NCBI GenBank assembly: GCA_007026445.1
Contig: VDMD01000003.1
Location: forward strand, 1,364,001 to 1,428,000
Source: Schizophyllum amplum
Lineage: Eukaryota; Basidiomycota; Agaricomycetes; Agaricales; Schizophyllaceae
DNA length: 64,000 bases
Direction of reading: 5' to 3'
Positions 24,001 through 36,304 of this stretch are shown here, in pieces. Both the position numbers and the translations under genes were made by a program. A model generated the notes under the pieces. It was not told where the DNA came from, made no database searches, and saw only the letters and a list, made by a program, of their open reading frames with translations. How positions within the stretch are numbered: position 1 is the first letter of the stretch; every line of letters begins with the position of its first letter.

Positions 24001-24257
24001 TTGGCAACTCGCGTGCAACTGTAAGGTCAGGTGCAGATCTATCACATAACTTATCACGCAGCCACAACTATCGCCGGGCGCGTAGCATCAACAGTCACCA
24101 GCACGACGTCGGCGGTGTGCTCGATGGGGCCAAACTGTCCGCTGTTCAGTAATCGCCCGCTGGCTAGCACGACCCGAATTTGGCTAGTGGGCGCACTCCA
24201 GAGCCCCGGCGGCCGGGCGCGTCGTGCTCTGGTCGTTGAATACAGCAGCGCAGCGCC
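21044..24257. other. Gene-poor 3.2-kb region
   Basis: I see no supportable gene. Open frames up to about 190 codons occur on both strands, notably 22454-23026 and 23389-23853, but composition is Ser/Arg/Pro-rich as expected of GC-rich noncoding DNA, and they overlap equally long antisense frames. A short imperfect tandem repeat around GTCTCCCGCTCATC lies at 22917-22964. No terminal repeats or transposase motifs were found. Confidence 0.4.
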
Positions 24258-24264
24258 TATATAA
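24258..24264 (+). promoter_or_regulatory. TATA box upstream of small cysteine-rich gene
   Basis: TATATAA about 190 bases before the ATG at 24458, followed by a pyrimidine-rich stretch suitable for a 5' leader. Confidence 0.4.
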
Positions 24265-24457
24265 GACATCGACGATTTAAAGGTGTGGCCACAGCGCTCG
24301 GTCGCATCGCTCTTCAGCTCTCCGCCTTGTGCAACATTCTCTGGTCCATACGGTTTAATACAGGTGCGGAATCGCTGTCCCTCCTTGTTGTCCGTCCGTC
24401 CAATGCTCATTGACAGTCCGCAGATTTAATCCTCTCATCTAATTCTTTCCTTTCGCT

Positions 24458-24706
24458 ATGTGCTACCGCGCTGTCCCCAACGTTCGCTATGCCTGTGGGC
24501 ACCAATTGCCCAGTGACGCAGGGCAGAATGTATGGGCCTCTTCCTGTTGCTGTACGTACAAGCCTATTGACACATTCCGCCGCTAGGTCGACTGCAATAT
24601 GGCGAACTGCCGCTATAGCTCGATGCACGCGACGAACTGCGCCAACTGCGCGGCAACGTGCACGCAATGGTGCGTGGCGCATTTAGATTACCGACGTCGA
24701 GTGTAG
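24458..24706 (+). CDS. Small cysteine-rich protein, 63 residues
   Basis: Exon 1 (24458-24529) and exon 2 (24587-24706) flank a 57-nt intron with GTATGG and GCTAG ends; splicing keeps the frame. The predicted protein has 8 Cys: MCYRAVPNVRYACGH near the start, then CNMANCRYSSMHATNC and a further CxxC..C group. In my recollection, tiny Cys-rich proteins of unknown function with an MC-x(n)-Y-x2-CGH start are common in Agaricomycetes. It has no signal peptide, so it is probably cytoplasmic; Cys/His spacing suggests metal binding. A TATA box lies upstream. The true 3' end could include another small exon. Confidence 0.5.
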
Positions 24707-25157
24707 TGACCGGCGGCATTTTAGGCTCCGTCCCCCGCGCCCTTTCGTCCAGAGTCAGGAAAGCCGTAACTGTCCGAGCTGCGGTAACTGACATTGCGCG
24801 GCGAAGGACGCGAACTCATCCGACAATGCTGGAAGACGAGCCTATAACAACATCCTGGCAGCCCTCACGCCGCCGAAACAGGCGCGCGCTAGTATACGGC
24901 TTACTCTGTAATAATCTGGACTTCTGCATACATCATCTATACCTGGCATAGTATACATCTCATGCCTTTCGCGTGGCACTGACTCGTTGAAGTTGAACAT
25001 GGGATCCGAGATGCCGCTGAGCTTGATAGCCGCAAAAGGCAGTCATTGAGGGTCCGGAATAGGGCAGTCTATTGATGACTCGGATCAGTAACTGATCAGG
25101 TACTTAGACTCCTCCGTCCCTTGTCCTGAACCACACATCATCTCCCCCTCCCCCATC
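24707..25157. other. Intergenic stretch before URC4
   Basis: No gene seen; contains the promoter and pyrimidine-rich leader of the downstream URC4 gene. Confidence 0.4.
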
Positions 25158-26879
25158 ATGAATCTGACTTCGGCACCGACACCTGCGGCGAGCAAGGCCG
25201 CGTACTTGCGCACCCTCCCCGCCATCCGCGAGCGCTGCAGCCGCGTCTTCGAGATCGCCAAGGCTGGCGGCCTCGAGTACTTCGAGTACCACCCCGAGGA
25301 GGAGGACAAGGTCGTCGAGTACTGCGGGAACATCATCACAGTGCGTTGTAGTGCTCCGGATCCTGTTCTTCGTCTGACGCCTCTGTAGAGGGACTTCGGG
25401 ACCAATTACTCCAGCGTGAGCGTTGAATGGATAAGCGCCCGGGGGGATTGTCGTTGACAAGGCTTGCAGATCCCGCCCCACGGCCGGTGGAGACATCTCG
25501 ATGCGGGGCGCTCTCGCGTGGAACCGATGATGGCAAAGTGGAACGTCGACCTCAAGGAGAAGGCGCGCCGCATCGTCGACGTCTTCGTCGTCTCCGTTCT
25601 CCTTGACGCCGGCGCGGGGAACGCATGGGCATACAAGGAGCCCGACTCCGGAGAGTCCTTCAACCGCTCCGAGGGTCTCGGCGTTGCGAGCATCAACATG
25701 TTTGAGCAGGGCTTCTTCTCTGGCGATGCTTCGCAGCCGTTCCAGGTCGACGGTGCGCAGATAGCTTTGCCCATCAGCTTCGTCTCAGCTCACTCTCACT
25801 TTCTAGCTGTCGGCCTCGCAGGCGTCACATCTGAGAAGGCAGCGACCGCTATGCAGGTCAGCGAGTCAAATCCCATGGTCGGCATCGACGGGCGCGCCGC
25901 GCTCCTCACCCGCCTCAGCAACGCGCTCAAGTCCTCCCCCGAATACTTCGGCGAGTCCGCACGCCCGGGAAACATCGTCGGTAAGCCTACATTCCACTCC
26001 GCGCACCACATCCTCCGCATCCGAACACGCTCGGCATTCCACTTCCCGCATCTTCGCCTTCGCCTCCGCGCGTCTCTTTCCCATTCCGCACTTCCTATTC
26101 CGTCTCCCCCTATCCTTATCTGACGCCGATCACCTGTAGACTTCCTCGAGAAGAACTCGAAACTCGTTGGCGAGCAGCGCGTCGTGCCCGTTGCGGCGCT
26201 CTGGAGCGCGTTCATAGAAGGGCTGAACGCGATCTGGCCACCGTCGCGCACCAAGCTCGGCGGCGTCTCCTTGGGCGACGTCTGGCCGTGCGGCGTGCTC
26301 GCGAAGCAGGCGAAGGAGGAGGGCGATGACCTTGTGCCGTTTCACAAGCTCACTGGGTGGATGTCGTACAGCGTCATCGAGCCGATAGAGAAGATCCTGG
26401 GATGGAAATTCGAGGGAATTGAGGATATGACGGGGTTGCCCGAGTACCGCAATGGTGCGTTATTCGCGCGAGGTGGGCTGAAAAAATGTGACTGAGACCT
26501 TCACAGGCGGTTTGTTGCTCGACCTCGGTGTCCTGACCTTGAAGCCGGGCTTGCTGGAGACGGACGCGAAATCTGGCCTCCCTAAAGTCACCCCATCGCA
26601 CCCCGCCGTTGTTGAGTGGCGCGCCATGACCATCATCATGCTGTAAGTCTTCCCCCTCAAGTCCCTCCCTCCCGCGCAGCATCGTCTCGCTCGTGAGCTC
26701 ACCCAGTATACAGGGACCGCATCGCGGACGGCCTTCGCAAGAAGTTCGGTGCCAACCTCTCGCTCGCCCAAGTTCTCGAGAGCGCGACCTGGAAGGGCGG
26801 CCGCGAGATCGCCAAAGAAAAGCGCCCCGAGACGTGCGGCCCGCCACTCGAGATCGAGAGCGATGGTACCGTCTTCTAG
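25158..26879 (+). CDS. URC4: Uracil catabolism protein URC4 (DUF1688)
   Basis: 427 residues from exons 25158-25340, 25389-25415 (only 27 bp), 25470-25752, 25807-25980, 26140-26454, 26507-26642 and 26714-26879; all phases agree. It matches the DUF1688 family (URC4 in Lachancea, urg3 in fission yeast), needed to use uracil as nitrogen source by the URC pathway; the exact reaction of Urc4 is not established. Recognisable segments are IPPHGRWRHLDAG, GSGESFNRSEGLG-like SFNRSEGLGVAS, MFEQGFFS, VPFHKLTGWMSYSVIEP and the C-terminal PSHPAVVEWRAMT. The length is close to that of known members. No other URC gene is seen nearby. Confidence 0.9.
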
Positions 26880-27126
26880 GTGTAGCCACTGATGGAGATC
26901 TTGCCGGGATTGTTGTTCTAGTTCTTGACTTCGCTTGTGATACAACTGTAATGCACACACTACTATGCATCAAAATGCCACTGAGGTTAAAAACCGCAAC
27001 CTGCAGACCCGGATTTAGAGGAAGACGAACTAAAATACAACGAATACATAAATACAGACAGGCCAATTATCCATGAGCTTTTGTTGATGAACGACGTAGC
27101 GAGGCGCGCTGCTCATGAAACCCCCT

Positions 27127-29673
27127 TCACCGATGTCGAAGATCTCGTGCGAGTCTATAGCAAAGTACAGTGGCAATGACAGCCGAGAAGCCTGCAAGTC
27201 TGCATATAAAGTCAGCTTCCATTTGAAGCCTGCATCGAGCGAGTGACTACCCACCTGAAGATGTACACCACCGAGTTCGAGCCTCCAGCGTCACTCTCGT
27301 CCGCCTCGTCGTCGCGGAACATCAGAGTATCGCTCGCGTCCCCTGCCGTCTCGTTTGAATCCCCTGTGGCCGTCGAGTTGTGCATGGGCACCCCTCCATG
27401 TCCACCGTGCAGTACGCTCTGGTCGGGGTCGAAGATAGCGAAGACGATCGCAGAGATGCCTGTGACAAGAAACTGCGGGATCACGATGAAGAGGTTGTGG
27501 ATGCCCTGCATGCGCGCACGAGTCAGTATTTATGTTTGTATCTATGTTCATATCCGCTCCACTCTCCCCAGCATTGAAGCTCGCCACTCACCAGAATGAT
27601 TCCCGCCTTCGCGGCCAGCCCGCCGCCACCTTCCCTGGGCGCGTTGTCATCAGACGCTATCCTGTCGATCGCCACCACGCTCAGTTGTGCGCCCGAGTTG
27701 CTCATGACGCTGCCGCGCCGTTCGTCCGCGCTGTGCCTCCGATGCATGCCACCCTCATCCTCATCGTCCGACTCGTCCCCGACAAGGAAGCGCTCCCGCT
27801 CTTCGTGCCCGCGCGCATCAGCGAGCCGGATTGACTCGTCCGTTGCGCCCGCGGGCTCTGTCAGAATTGCTTGTGCGAGCTGGAAGACAGTAAGAGAGAC
27901 AGGAGCAAAAGAGCAGAAGCGAATCGCACCAGAGAGAAGGGTGCCCACTGCGTGATGGCCCACGAAAGGCCTGTGAGAGCGATGAGCAGCGTTCCGCCCG
28001 CGACGGAGTCGACAATACTAAGAGTTTGTTGATCAGTGATCTTCTGGGAAGAACAGCGCCAGAACTCACAACGTCCCCAACATGCATATAGCGAAGACGG
28101 CATGGCTGGCGGCCCATAAAGTCGCCAGGTGGACCTTCATGCGCGGCGGAACCGTCAGGCGCGGAGGCTTCGCAAGTGTCGGAGATGCTGGCAGAGCGGC
28201 CCCTCGCGTCTTTGACGCCGTCTCGGCAACAAACGACGGCAAGCAGACATTCGCCACGAGCGATATTAAGGCCGAGTAGAACAACGCACGAGCGCCCAGT
28301 CGCGTTCCTTCGGCGTCAATCAATGTGGCCTGTGCTTGCCCCACTTCGCGCTTATGAAGGTCGCCAATATATACCGAGGTGTAAAAGAGGATGGGAAACC
28401 ATCCTATCCATGCGCTGCAGAGGGTGTCAGCGCGAGAACACATGAATTGACATGCACTGACAAGAATTGGACTGCAAACTTGATATGTGCGTCTCAAGTT
28501 GGTTCGGAGAGCAAGCAAGATTTGGGGCTTACGATTTGGCGGATCGTGCGGGGCAGGTTGAAGATGTTGGTGAAGATGTCCTTGAATTCGCGCTTGAAGG
28601 TCTGGCCCAGGGATTTTTCAGAGCTGTTGGAACGATCAACATCGTATGAAGAACAAGGCGTTGGTATATCTTACTTCCGCTTCAATAGGACGCGCTCCTT
28701 GACGAGACCTGCCGTGATGCCGTGCACCAGAAGCAGCCAGAAAATGACGATGACGGACAGGACGCCGAGCTGGTTGGACCCCAGCCAGGTGAAGTACGAT
28801 GGGAGGTCGATGTTGCCCCTATGGTGCCTTGAGTTATATGAGAACGTCCTTGCGAAAACATACTTACGCGAAGAAGCCGACGACGCTTCCCACACCAAGC
28901 ATTCGAGCGGCCCATGCATTGCCTGAGGCTTGCGCTGAGGATGGCAGAGTGTCGACCAAGATGGCACGGTCAACAGCCTGCACTGAAGGCTTCTTGAGTT
29001 TGCATTCTCGATGGCGAGAATGGGACCTACCGGCATTGATGGCGAAGTCGATTATGTATACGGCCAAGACAGCAAGTGCTATCGTCCACTTGTCATTCTG
29101 TAGCAGAAGAGGCATCATGATGGGTTCAGAGAGGGGTAGTCAGAGACAGCGCACCGCTTCGTTGTCATAGCCCGTGAATATTGCTGCTATGGGTCGCGTG
29201 TAACCGAGCAAGAGCATAGCGCAAGAGCACAACAGTGTTCCTCCTATCATGTACGGACGCCTTCTGCCGAAACGAGAGGTAGAGTTGTCCGCGAGCACGC
29301 CTGAGGTCTGATGAGCTCGTATACATTCACTTTCGCGTTTAGCGCGCACCGATCAAGGGTTGCATTACCAGGCCAGACAATGGGCCCGCAACGAAGACAA
29401 CGGCCATAGAGGATTTACTCATCCCAAGAGACAACAGGTAGGGCGATGCTGCACGTTCCTCCGTCAGCCATAAATACAGGCTGCGATGCCGCGCCACGCA
29501 CCGTAGGACATCTCCACACTCCAGAACAACTGCACGCCAAGAAGGCCAACAGTCAAGATCGGCAGCTGCGCCCATGGTGGTCCCAGAATCCTGGGCACGC
29601 CCGCCCAGCGAGAGGAATCCTCGTAGTCATCCCCTCCCTCCTCCGCGGCTGGCAGCGACGAGAAACCGGTCAT
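27127..29673 (-). CDS. Sut1-like sugar/proton symporter (GPH/MFS sucrose transporter family)
   Basis: Plasma- or vacuolar-membrane transporter of about 625 residues in about a dozen exons, from ATG 29673 to TGA 27127-27129. The N-terminal segment PPWAQLPILTVGLLGVQLFW is the first helix, and the family signature RFGRRRPYMIGG lies in the loop after helix 3. About twelve hydrophobic helices are visible. Between the last helices there is a long Asp/Glu/Arg-rich cytoplasmic loop (around 27620-27860). The last exon encodes a short final helix ending LARDLRHR. Fission yeast Sut1 transports maltose and sucrose with protons, but the substrate here is inferred only from family. It is convergent with URC4. 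Confidence 0.85.
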
Positions 29674-30554
29674 AATGGTGTTTGCGACCGCGTGCGCTCA
29701 GCGCCGTCGCCTCGAACGAGGCTCAGGTTTCAAGAGTTCCTAAACCAATAGTTCCAAGTCCTGATGCTGTAGCCCGTCACCCAAAGAGCTCAAATGCCGA
29801 AATGCAGCTGGGTATATGCGCGAGCGTCGTGCGCAGCGAGCGGGATGATGGTGGACTGCGGTGGCAAAGTGCGATGCAGCCATCATCACAACGGCGCGGA
29901 CGTGTCTTGACAATCATGTGATGTCGTTCAACTTCCCCAGGTTTGCCCCGGACCCAAGAGTCGTCGTCGCTCGAGTCCAGCTCGAGTCGACCCTCGTCGA
30001 TCCGACACGACTTCTCGAGTTGATAAAACTTTTCCAGCGGGTAGTCCGCCTCAGGCAGGACCCATACGATGTGCACAAAACATTTGAGCTCTCGAATTCT
30101 ACATACTTGTTGCTGTACATGAGTGTTAACACAGTGCGCCCCCTAGAGGGCGTTTTTTCCACCAGAAATACGAGACATAATGCATAAAGACCCAAAGGCC
30201 GTCCAGAAAGAAGGAAGCCAGCAGGCCGCCACAGCCACTGAGCAGACAGCTACGAGTGGCAAGCCGCCACGGCCGCTAAGAGAAACAGATAAAGATAGAT
30301 GCGCATGAAACGTTGACAAACATGAAAACGTAAGTAGGTAGAAGCGTATGGTAGAATCGTGTCATTAGGAGTCGTCGAGGGGGCTGGCCCGGAATAGTTG
30401 GGTGAAGGGGCAGTAAACAAGAAAGTGAAGCGGATGGTCCACATCGGTGCAACGGTACGTAATGGGTCACTCTAGGATATCGCGGGGGACGGGGACAGAG
30501 GAGCAGCGCGATGAGAGGGGGCAGGAAGCAGATGAGCGGAACAGGCCGGTTTGA
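29674..30554. other. Intergenic stretch between the transporter and DGK1
   Basis: Both flanking genes are on the minus strand, so this holds the transporter promoter and the DGK1 3' UTR. An open frame at 29861-30187 (+) is not supported by splicing, motif or context. Confidence 0.4.
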
Positions 30555-31805
30555 TCATGACATAACCCAGTTCAAGAGCTTGAAGAACCCGAGCAGGCAA
30601 CCACCAGAGATGATCGGCAGCGTTAGATTGTCGTCCATCGACTGGAGGTCTACGAAACCGTCAGCATGCTAGCCGTAGGAATAGACGCATATAGCCTCAC
30701 CAAGTGCCTCTGCAACGCCGCTGACGAGACCAGCGTAGATGGCAAGAACAGCGAGTCCTATCCAACCGCTTGCCGAGCTTGAGTCGAAGCGCCATGTGAT
30801 ATCCGCTGGACGCACAGGTGCGAGGCACGTCCAGAAACCGACGGCGATGAGCGCGCCGGTAACGCTGGCGCCAAGGAAGCCCGCTAGAGACTTGCGCGGC
30901 GCAAGCGGCAGACGCAGCACCGGGGTTCGTCGTGGTAGCGGAGGCGTCAAGCGTCCCCAAGCACGGCCTACGGTTGATGCCGCCGTGTCCGCCCACGAAA
31001 GACTGCAGCATCGTCAGGGGAGCGGGACGTGTAAGGAAGAGTGTGCTCACATGAGGATGGCTACTGTAGCAACATCAAGAGGGTAGCAGGTGAGCGCGAA
31101 GTTGACGCCCAGGATATACCAGACAACGCCATTGATCTGGTTCTGTACGCAAGTCAGGACAAGGTGAAGACACGGACGTGTTTACGCACCCTCTCGCAGT
31201 CCCGCATGAGGAACCCGAGTACACGCTCGTATAGGCGCTCAAACTTTGGTGACCGTAGTCGCAAAAAGTCCGTTGGGAGAATGACACAGAACGCGCCCCA
31301 AAGCGCACGGACAACCATCGTCGGGTTGCCGTGCGACATATAGAGATATATCGTGAAAAACCCTATAGATAAACGCGTCCCGACGTCAGCTATCCGCCCT
31401 TATCAACCACGAACCACGCTACGCACCTATCGACGAGTGGAACACCTTGCGCGGGATCTCCCAGTCGATCTTCTTCACCTCCACCTTGGCGTCCCCGTTC
31501 GCGTGCACGGCACCATCCCCTACCTCCGGCGTCGTTCCCCGCGTGAGCGCGTGCTCCACCACAGACTCTTCCTCCGATTCATTGACCTCGACGATCTCCA
31601 TATGCCCGCCGAGCTCCTCGAGCTTGCGGATTACCGTGCGCGTGATGCTGTGCACCTGCAGGCCGCCTTTGCTCTCGGGGGATAGCGCCGTAGTGCTATA
31701 GATGCGCGGGGAGGGCGAGCGCTTTGAGCGGGTGGACGATGTGGACCGCCGCCGCCGACGTTGTTCGTATGGGGGACTGTGCAGAGTGGAGTCGCGTGCC
31801 GTCAT
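30555..31805 (-). CDS. DGK1: CTP-dependent diacylglycerol kinase DGK1
   Basis: About 345 residues in five exons, from ATG 31805 to TGA 30555-30557. In yeast, Dgk1 in the nuclear/ER membrane phosphorylates diacylglycerol to phosphatidate with CTP, opposing the Pah1 phosphatase. The Ser/Arg-rich N-terminus of about 110 residues is followed by the family hallmark WEIPRKVFHSSIGFFTIYLY, spanning exon 1-2, then several hydrophobic helices (for example VVWYILGVNFALTCYPLDVAT) and a C-terminal part with DLQSMDDNLTLPIISG. The terminal helix ends FFKLLNWVMS. The alternative name is phosphatidate cytidylyltransferase-like; CTP use is known for the family, not shown here. Confidence 0.88.
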
Positions 31806-32337
31806 GAGGACGAGACAGAGAATTTGATATCGTGCTCAACGTCAGCGGCGGTGGCGGCAGTCGTCGAGGCGGAAGGAGATGCAAAAGGAGAACGGCGCTG
31901 GTGTAGGAGGCTGACCTGAGGCTGACAAGCGCAGGCAAAGGAAAATGGCCGTCGCTATTTGCGTGTATTTGGCACGCGGCAGCCGACCGTCACAGCCTTG
32001 CTTAGGAGGTTCTCTCTGACATACTTACCACCGTCAGGCCACCAAGGCCACTGGCAGTCTTCCTAGCCAGAGGTACCTTCCGATCTCGTATCGCACATCC
32101 GGGAAAGAACAACAAGCGTGCAGGAGCCTGGTAGTAAGAACCAAGTGAGCAAGTGCAGAAGTTCAAGTTGGGGGGGGGGGGGCTCGTGAGCGTGGGAACT
32201 TCGCCACCCGTTGTTTGAACAAACGTTGAACGCCTCACGAGTCAGCTTGCCTTCCGACGGCCGTCTTTTCTATCACCTCAACTCGCGCACTCCGAAGATA
32301 TCCGCGCTACAATTCTACTACTCTATACCACTCAAGC
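31806..32337. other. Divergent region between DGK1 and the degenerate kinase
   Basis: No gene seen. It contains the DGK1 promoter and a run of 13 G at about 32169-32181. Confidence 0.4.
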
Positions 32338-34775
32338 ATGCTCATCTCTCCTGCTACTCTCGTGGCTGGCATCGGCTCCGTGCCACAAATAAGTACTTGT
32401 CGATGACTTCCTCAAGTATTTCATGCCGCCGCTGAAGCTCAACATGAGACAGCTAAACGATGTCTTTGACAAACTATGTGGCCACTACTGGCCCTCTGCC
32501 AGCGCCCGGGCTAACTACGCCGCTCAAGAACCTCCAGAACTTATCGGACTCGTTGTACACGAAGATCTCGCTGACATCTGCGGCCACATCGTCTTTTTTT
32601 GCAAGGAGGTCAAGGACGATCTGAAGCAGACGACTCGTCTCGTCAACAATTGCGAGAAGGCGCTCAGAGGATCGAAAACTGCCGATCTAGCGCCACTTGA
32701 CTTTGTTCATGTCTTACTGGATGAGTGGCAAGGGAATGGCAGGATGGACTCAGTCTACAGCCGGGCCTGCAATATTGAGTGCCAGAAAAGATATACTTTG
32801 GGAAGTGTGATGGAGGTGAGTGTCATACACATTACGCTTGTGCTCGAGGACACTCATCTTCGCACGCAGAATAGCAGAAAAGCCATCTGGGGCATGCATC
32901 ACACCATGGGGACTGACCCCAGGCGAGGCGTCACATCCTGCATCTCCTTCACGAATACGGAAGTTCGCCTATGGCGCTACAACTATGCAATCATCGTCGT
33001 CAGCGCACCTTTCGACTTTAACAAGGTATTCCGTTTCTAGCGGCTTCCACGAATCAAAACTCGATGGACATCGACGCGAACCGTTGCGAATCAACGCTGG
33101 CAAGCATGTCCAGGACTATAAAATCCTCATCGAGGTCTGCGCCCCCCTTTCCTTCGCTTCGATAACTGAGCTCGGCTACGACCTCACCATGGAATCATTA
33201 CCCCTGCCCATTGATAGCGCCGGGGAACCGTCCAAAGGCCAGGAAAAACATCAATTTCGCATCCGCGTCCGTGACACCTACTATATCATGGTCAAAACCC
33301 TCGCCAATCACGGTCCTGCAGACGGCGCCGGGCGCCTGACGCGCATATTTAGCGCGTACAAACAAAACGGCAATCCCGACGAGCTCCTCGTCATCAAGGA
33401 CTGCTGGGTGGAAGCGACACGACCAACTGAACATGAAATATCGCAGTCAATCAAAGCCGACATCATTGCCTTCGATTGGGATAAGGAATGCGCACCACCC
33501 ATACCCAACGTCAAAAACCTGGTCAATTACGACGGACCCGTGATCGATCCACGCTACGCTACTATGACCGGTGAAGAGCGCCTGGAGTTCTTCGTCTCCA
33601 TCATTGACGGGATGAAGGTGTCCGTCGATGATCGCAACGACATTGAGGACAATACTCAAGAAGTCATCGCGCATGGCTACAAATTTGCCGACACGCGCGA
33701 CATGTACATGGTGTGTGAAGAATATCTACCCTCGACGGTCGAAGACTCTGCGCGTTCTCTTATTTGGTGCGGAACGGTTGGGGACAGGATGTACCTCCCG
33801 CAGCAAATTATCGGGCGTTTCTTCCATCCCATTGTTGCGCGCGCACATCATCGTTCGGTCATGGCAAAGGGGCCACCGCTTTGTAGAATCGAGGACGCGG
33901 CGACGGCTTTCAGCACAGCATCGGATGCGTCTTACGGTATGTTACCAATAATCTGCTCTGACCTTGCGAACTTACAACGCGCTGAACAGCTGTATTCATG
34001 CTTCATTGCATCGGATGGCTTCATCGCGACATCAGCGGCGATAACATCCTGCAAATGTCGAGCGGCAGAGGGGTACTGGCGGATCTGGAATACGCAAAGT
34101 TAGCCAACGACCCGCTAACGAGTAACTTCCGGACCGTGCGTATCGCATTCCTTCCACGGTGTTCCACCGGATGAACCATGCTGATAGCACGAGCGCCTCA
34201 GGGAACTCCCGACTGCATGGCTGTGGAAGTGGCAATGCGCTACTACCTCACGGGCGAAGACGACGAGAGCAACCCCTTCGATCACGAAGACGATAGCAAA
34301 ATCAAGTATACATCTCTTTCCTGGCGCTTCAGGGATATCCATGACCTCGAGTGGCTCTGCCTGCGGCTGCTCCTGCGCCACACCACCAACCTCGACACCC
34401 GCCAACGTACGACTCGGTCAAGCAGGCGAATGAGAGCGTGGCGATATTTTCTGGGGTCATGATTCTGACGAATCAGCGAATGGAACTCCTTATGCGGTCC
34501 AACATCCTGGCGAAGGCGCTTTCTCTCCTGCCGCCCCCTTGGAAGAATGCGATGCGCAGAGGTTTGATGATTGTGCGCTGTGTGATGGGTACAGCTTTAA
34601 GAAGCAAGGCAAGGCTTTACATCCGGGGTTCTGGTGGATGGTTCACGACATGTGTCTGGCCTGTGAGTCCATCGAGGGAAATCTGGTGCGGCTATCGCAG
34701 GAGCAGGAGGATCAGCTGAAGGCGGAGAACGACACGCCAGACAAGACAGACGTAGCGCAACGTCTCGACGTATAA
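32338..34775 (+). pseudogene. Degenerate FunK1 kinase, copy C
   Basis: Recognisably homologous to copies A and B over nearly the whole length, with the same intron positions (for example GTGAGT at 32815), GMHHTMGTD, HRDISGDN, VLADLEYAK and the FWWMVHDM segment. It is broken in several places. There is a +1 shift near 32395 just after GIGSVPQIS, and about 60 residues are missing from exon 1. Nine bases are missing near 34348, a one-base loss lies near 34399, and another shift lies near 34580. The shared upstream 329-bp block is absent. The gene is therefore unlikely to give a full kinase. It sits 16 kb from the two intact copies. Confidence 0.85.
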
Positions 34776-35317
34776 GGAGAATCAGCGCAAGCGGATTTGC
34801 GAGCAGCGACTTCCACCAACATCAAGCAGCATCCTACAGGCAATGTCATTGAGGCGACAGATGAGGCAACAATCCAGGCGCAGGCGGCGACCGACGAGCG
34901 CTTCCGCCGCGCAACTTGGGCTTCGGCAGAGCCCCTGGACACGTACGAGGGCTGTACATTGACACGAGGTCACAAAAGGAGGAGACAGGACCCCAGGTCA
35001 ATCGGCAACATTGTGCTGAGTGGCATAGAAGTACGTACCTGATCATGAGTAGCCAGTGTCCGACGAAAGAGATAATTACCTTGCTTGCAAGGTCTCTCCT
35101 CCCCCATAATTATCTGTCTTTTTTCGTCCACAAGGCCAAACAATGAGTCATACATCCAGTGCGGATGGGCTGCCGTTCGAGTCCCACGACGCACCTGTTC
35201 TTTCGCTATTTGTTCGACTGCTCTGCGATCTGCTCTGTCCTGCTGCCGCCCTGTCTGCTTCTGAAGCCCGCGTTGAATGACATGATATATATTGACTTGG
35301 ATTCTCGTGCTGGATGT

Positions 35318-35368
35318 GCCACAGGACGGGAGAATGTCGCGCAGTGCGCGGTGTCCTTCCCATCCCTC
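35318..35368. repeat. Imperfect direct repeat, copy 1
   Basis: Pairs with 35553-35606. Both copies have GCCACAGGACGG, then GCGCAG, then CCTTCCCATCCCTC, with indels between. The copies are 235 bp apart, and neither is in a supported gene. Confidence 0.6.
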
Positions 35369-35552
35369 GTCATCTGCACCGTCCCCACCCGGCGTCTTGT
35401 ACTTGCCACCTGCTTGCCACCCTCACGCCCTCGTACTTACGCTTCCGCCTCTACTCACGTCACCCGTAGTTCCATGGACTCTCCTCCCTCTCCGCTTCGT
35501 CTCGCGCCTCCAAGACGCGTCCTGTGCTTTGAGGTTGGTCAGCGCTGAATAC

Positions 35553-35606
35553 GCCACAGGACGGAGGACTGTCAAGTCCGCGCAGCGCGCGTCCTTCCCA
35601 TCCCTC
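35553..35606. repeat. Imperfect direct repeat, copy 2
   Basis: Second copy of the 35318 repeat; see that entry for the shared segments. Confidence 0.6.
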
Positions 35607-36304
35607 CCCCGTCTGGAAACTTCTTCAGCGATTCCATCACCCCCAACAAACCCTATGCTCAGCAGACCCCGTACGCAGTCGCTCCCTAGCAGGCACTCGG
35701 AGCGCACGCTATACGCATGACTCGACGTTGAAACTGAGTGCGAAGCTAGCGCGATAGCTCCTAGGGCGGCGAGACTCAGACGACGGTAATATGCTGGCAG
35801 CGCTGGTGCAGTTGCGGTGGGAGCAGGCGCAAACCATGGTAACGAGGGTGTCGCATCCGTATCAGGTTTAGAAAACTGTCGAGGTAAAGGAGATGCAACG
35901 CATGGACGAAGCCCTCGGATGGAGCCGCGCGTGCCGCTCAGCCACTACAAAGGCATATCCACCGCGTCATTTTCGTTCACAGTGGACGTCAATCGCAACC
36001 CATAGATGTAAGTAACTAATATCTTTGCACGTCCCCTCCTTCTTCGCAGATGCTGTAGCACGCATCTCCCCTCCTCAGCCTCCCCTCTCACCGGCTCTTC
36101 CTCTTCACACATAATGGCACCGACGCTCTCAGCCGCTGTACGATACACCCCTACGTCCTTGCCGGCCCGCGCCCCATTGTCGCACGTACACTGATGACGG
36201 GACGCCCGTCGGGTTCCCGCTCGCCCTAGCTCCTCCTTGCTGTCTTGTTCGTCTGTCCCTTTACTCCTCCCCCGTTCCCTTCACCCGACTCTCCCTCCAT
36301 CCCT

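Larger units (their letters stand above)
34776..36304. other. Intergenic stretch with an imperfect direct repeat
   Basis: No gene recognised. Two segments of about 50 bp (35318-35368 and 35553-35606) share GCCACAGGACGG, GCGCAG and TCCTTCCCATCCCTC in the same order. The last 60 bases are pyrimidine-rich and precede the weak gene candidate at 36305. Confidence 0.4.

Noticed and set aside
23624..24067. Minus-strand frame of 147 codons
   Set aside because: No start context, splice continuation or recognised motif; mirrors a plus-strand frame of the same kind.
32169..32181. Run of 13 G as a regulatory element
   Set aside because: A single homopolymer run near a decayed gene; length is unreliable in sequence reads and no partner motif is seen.
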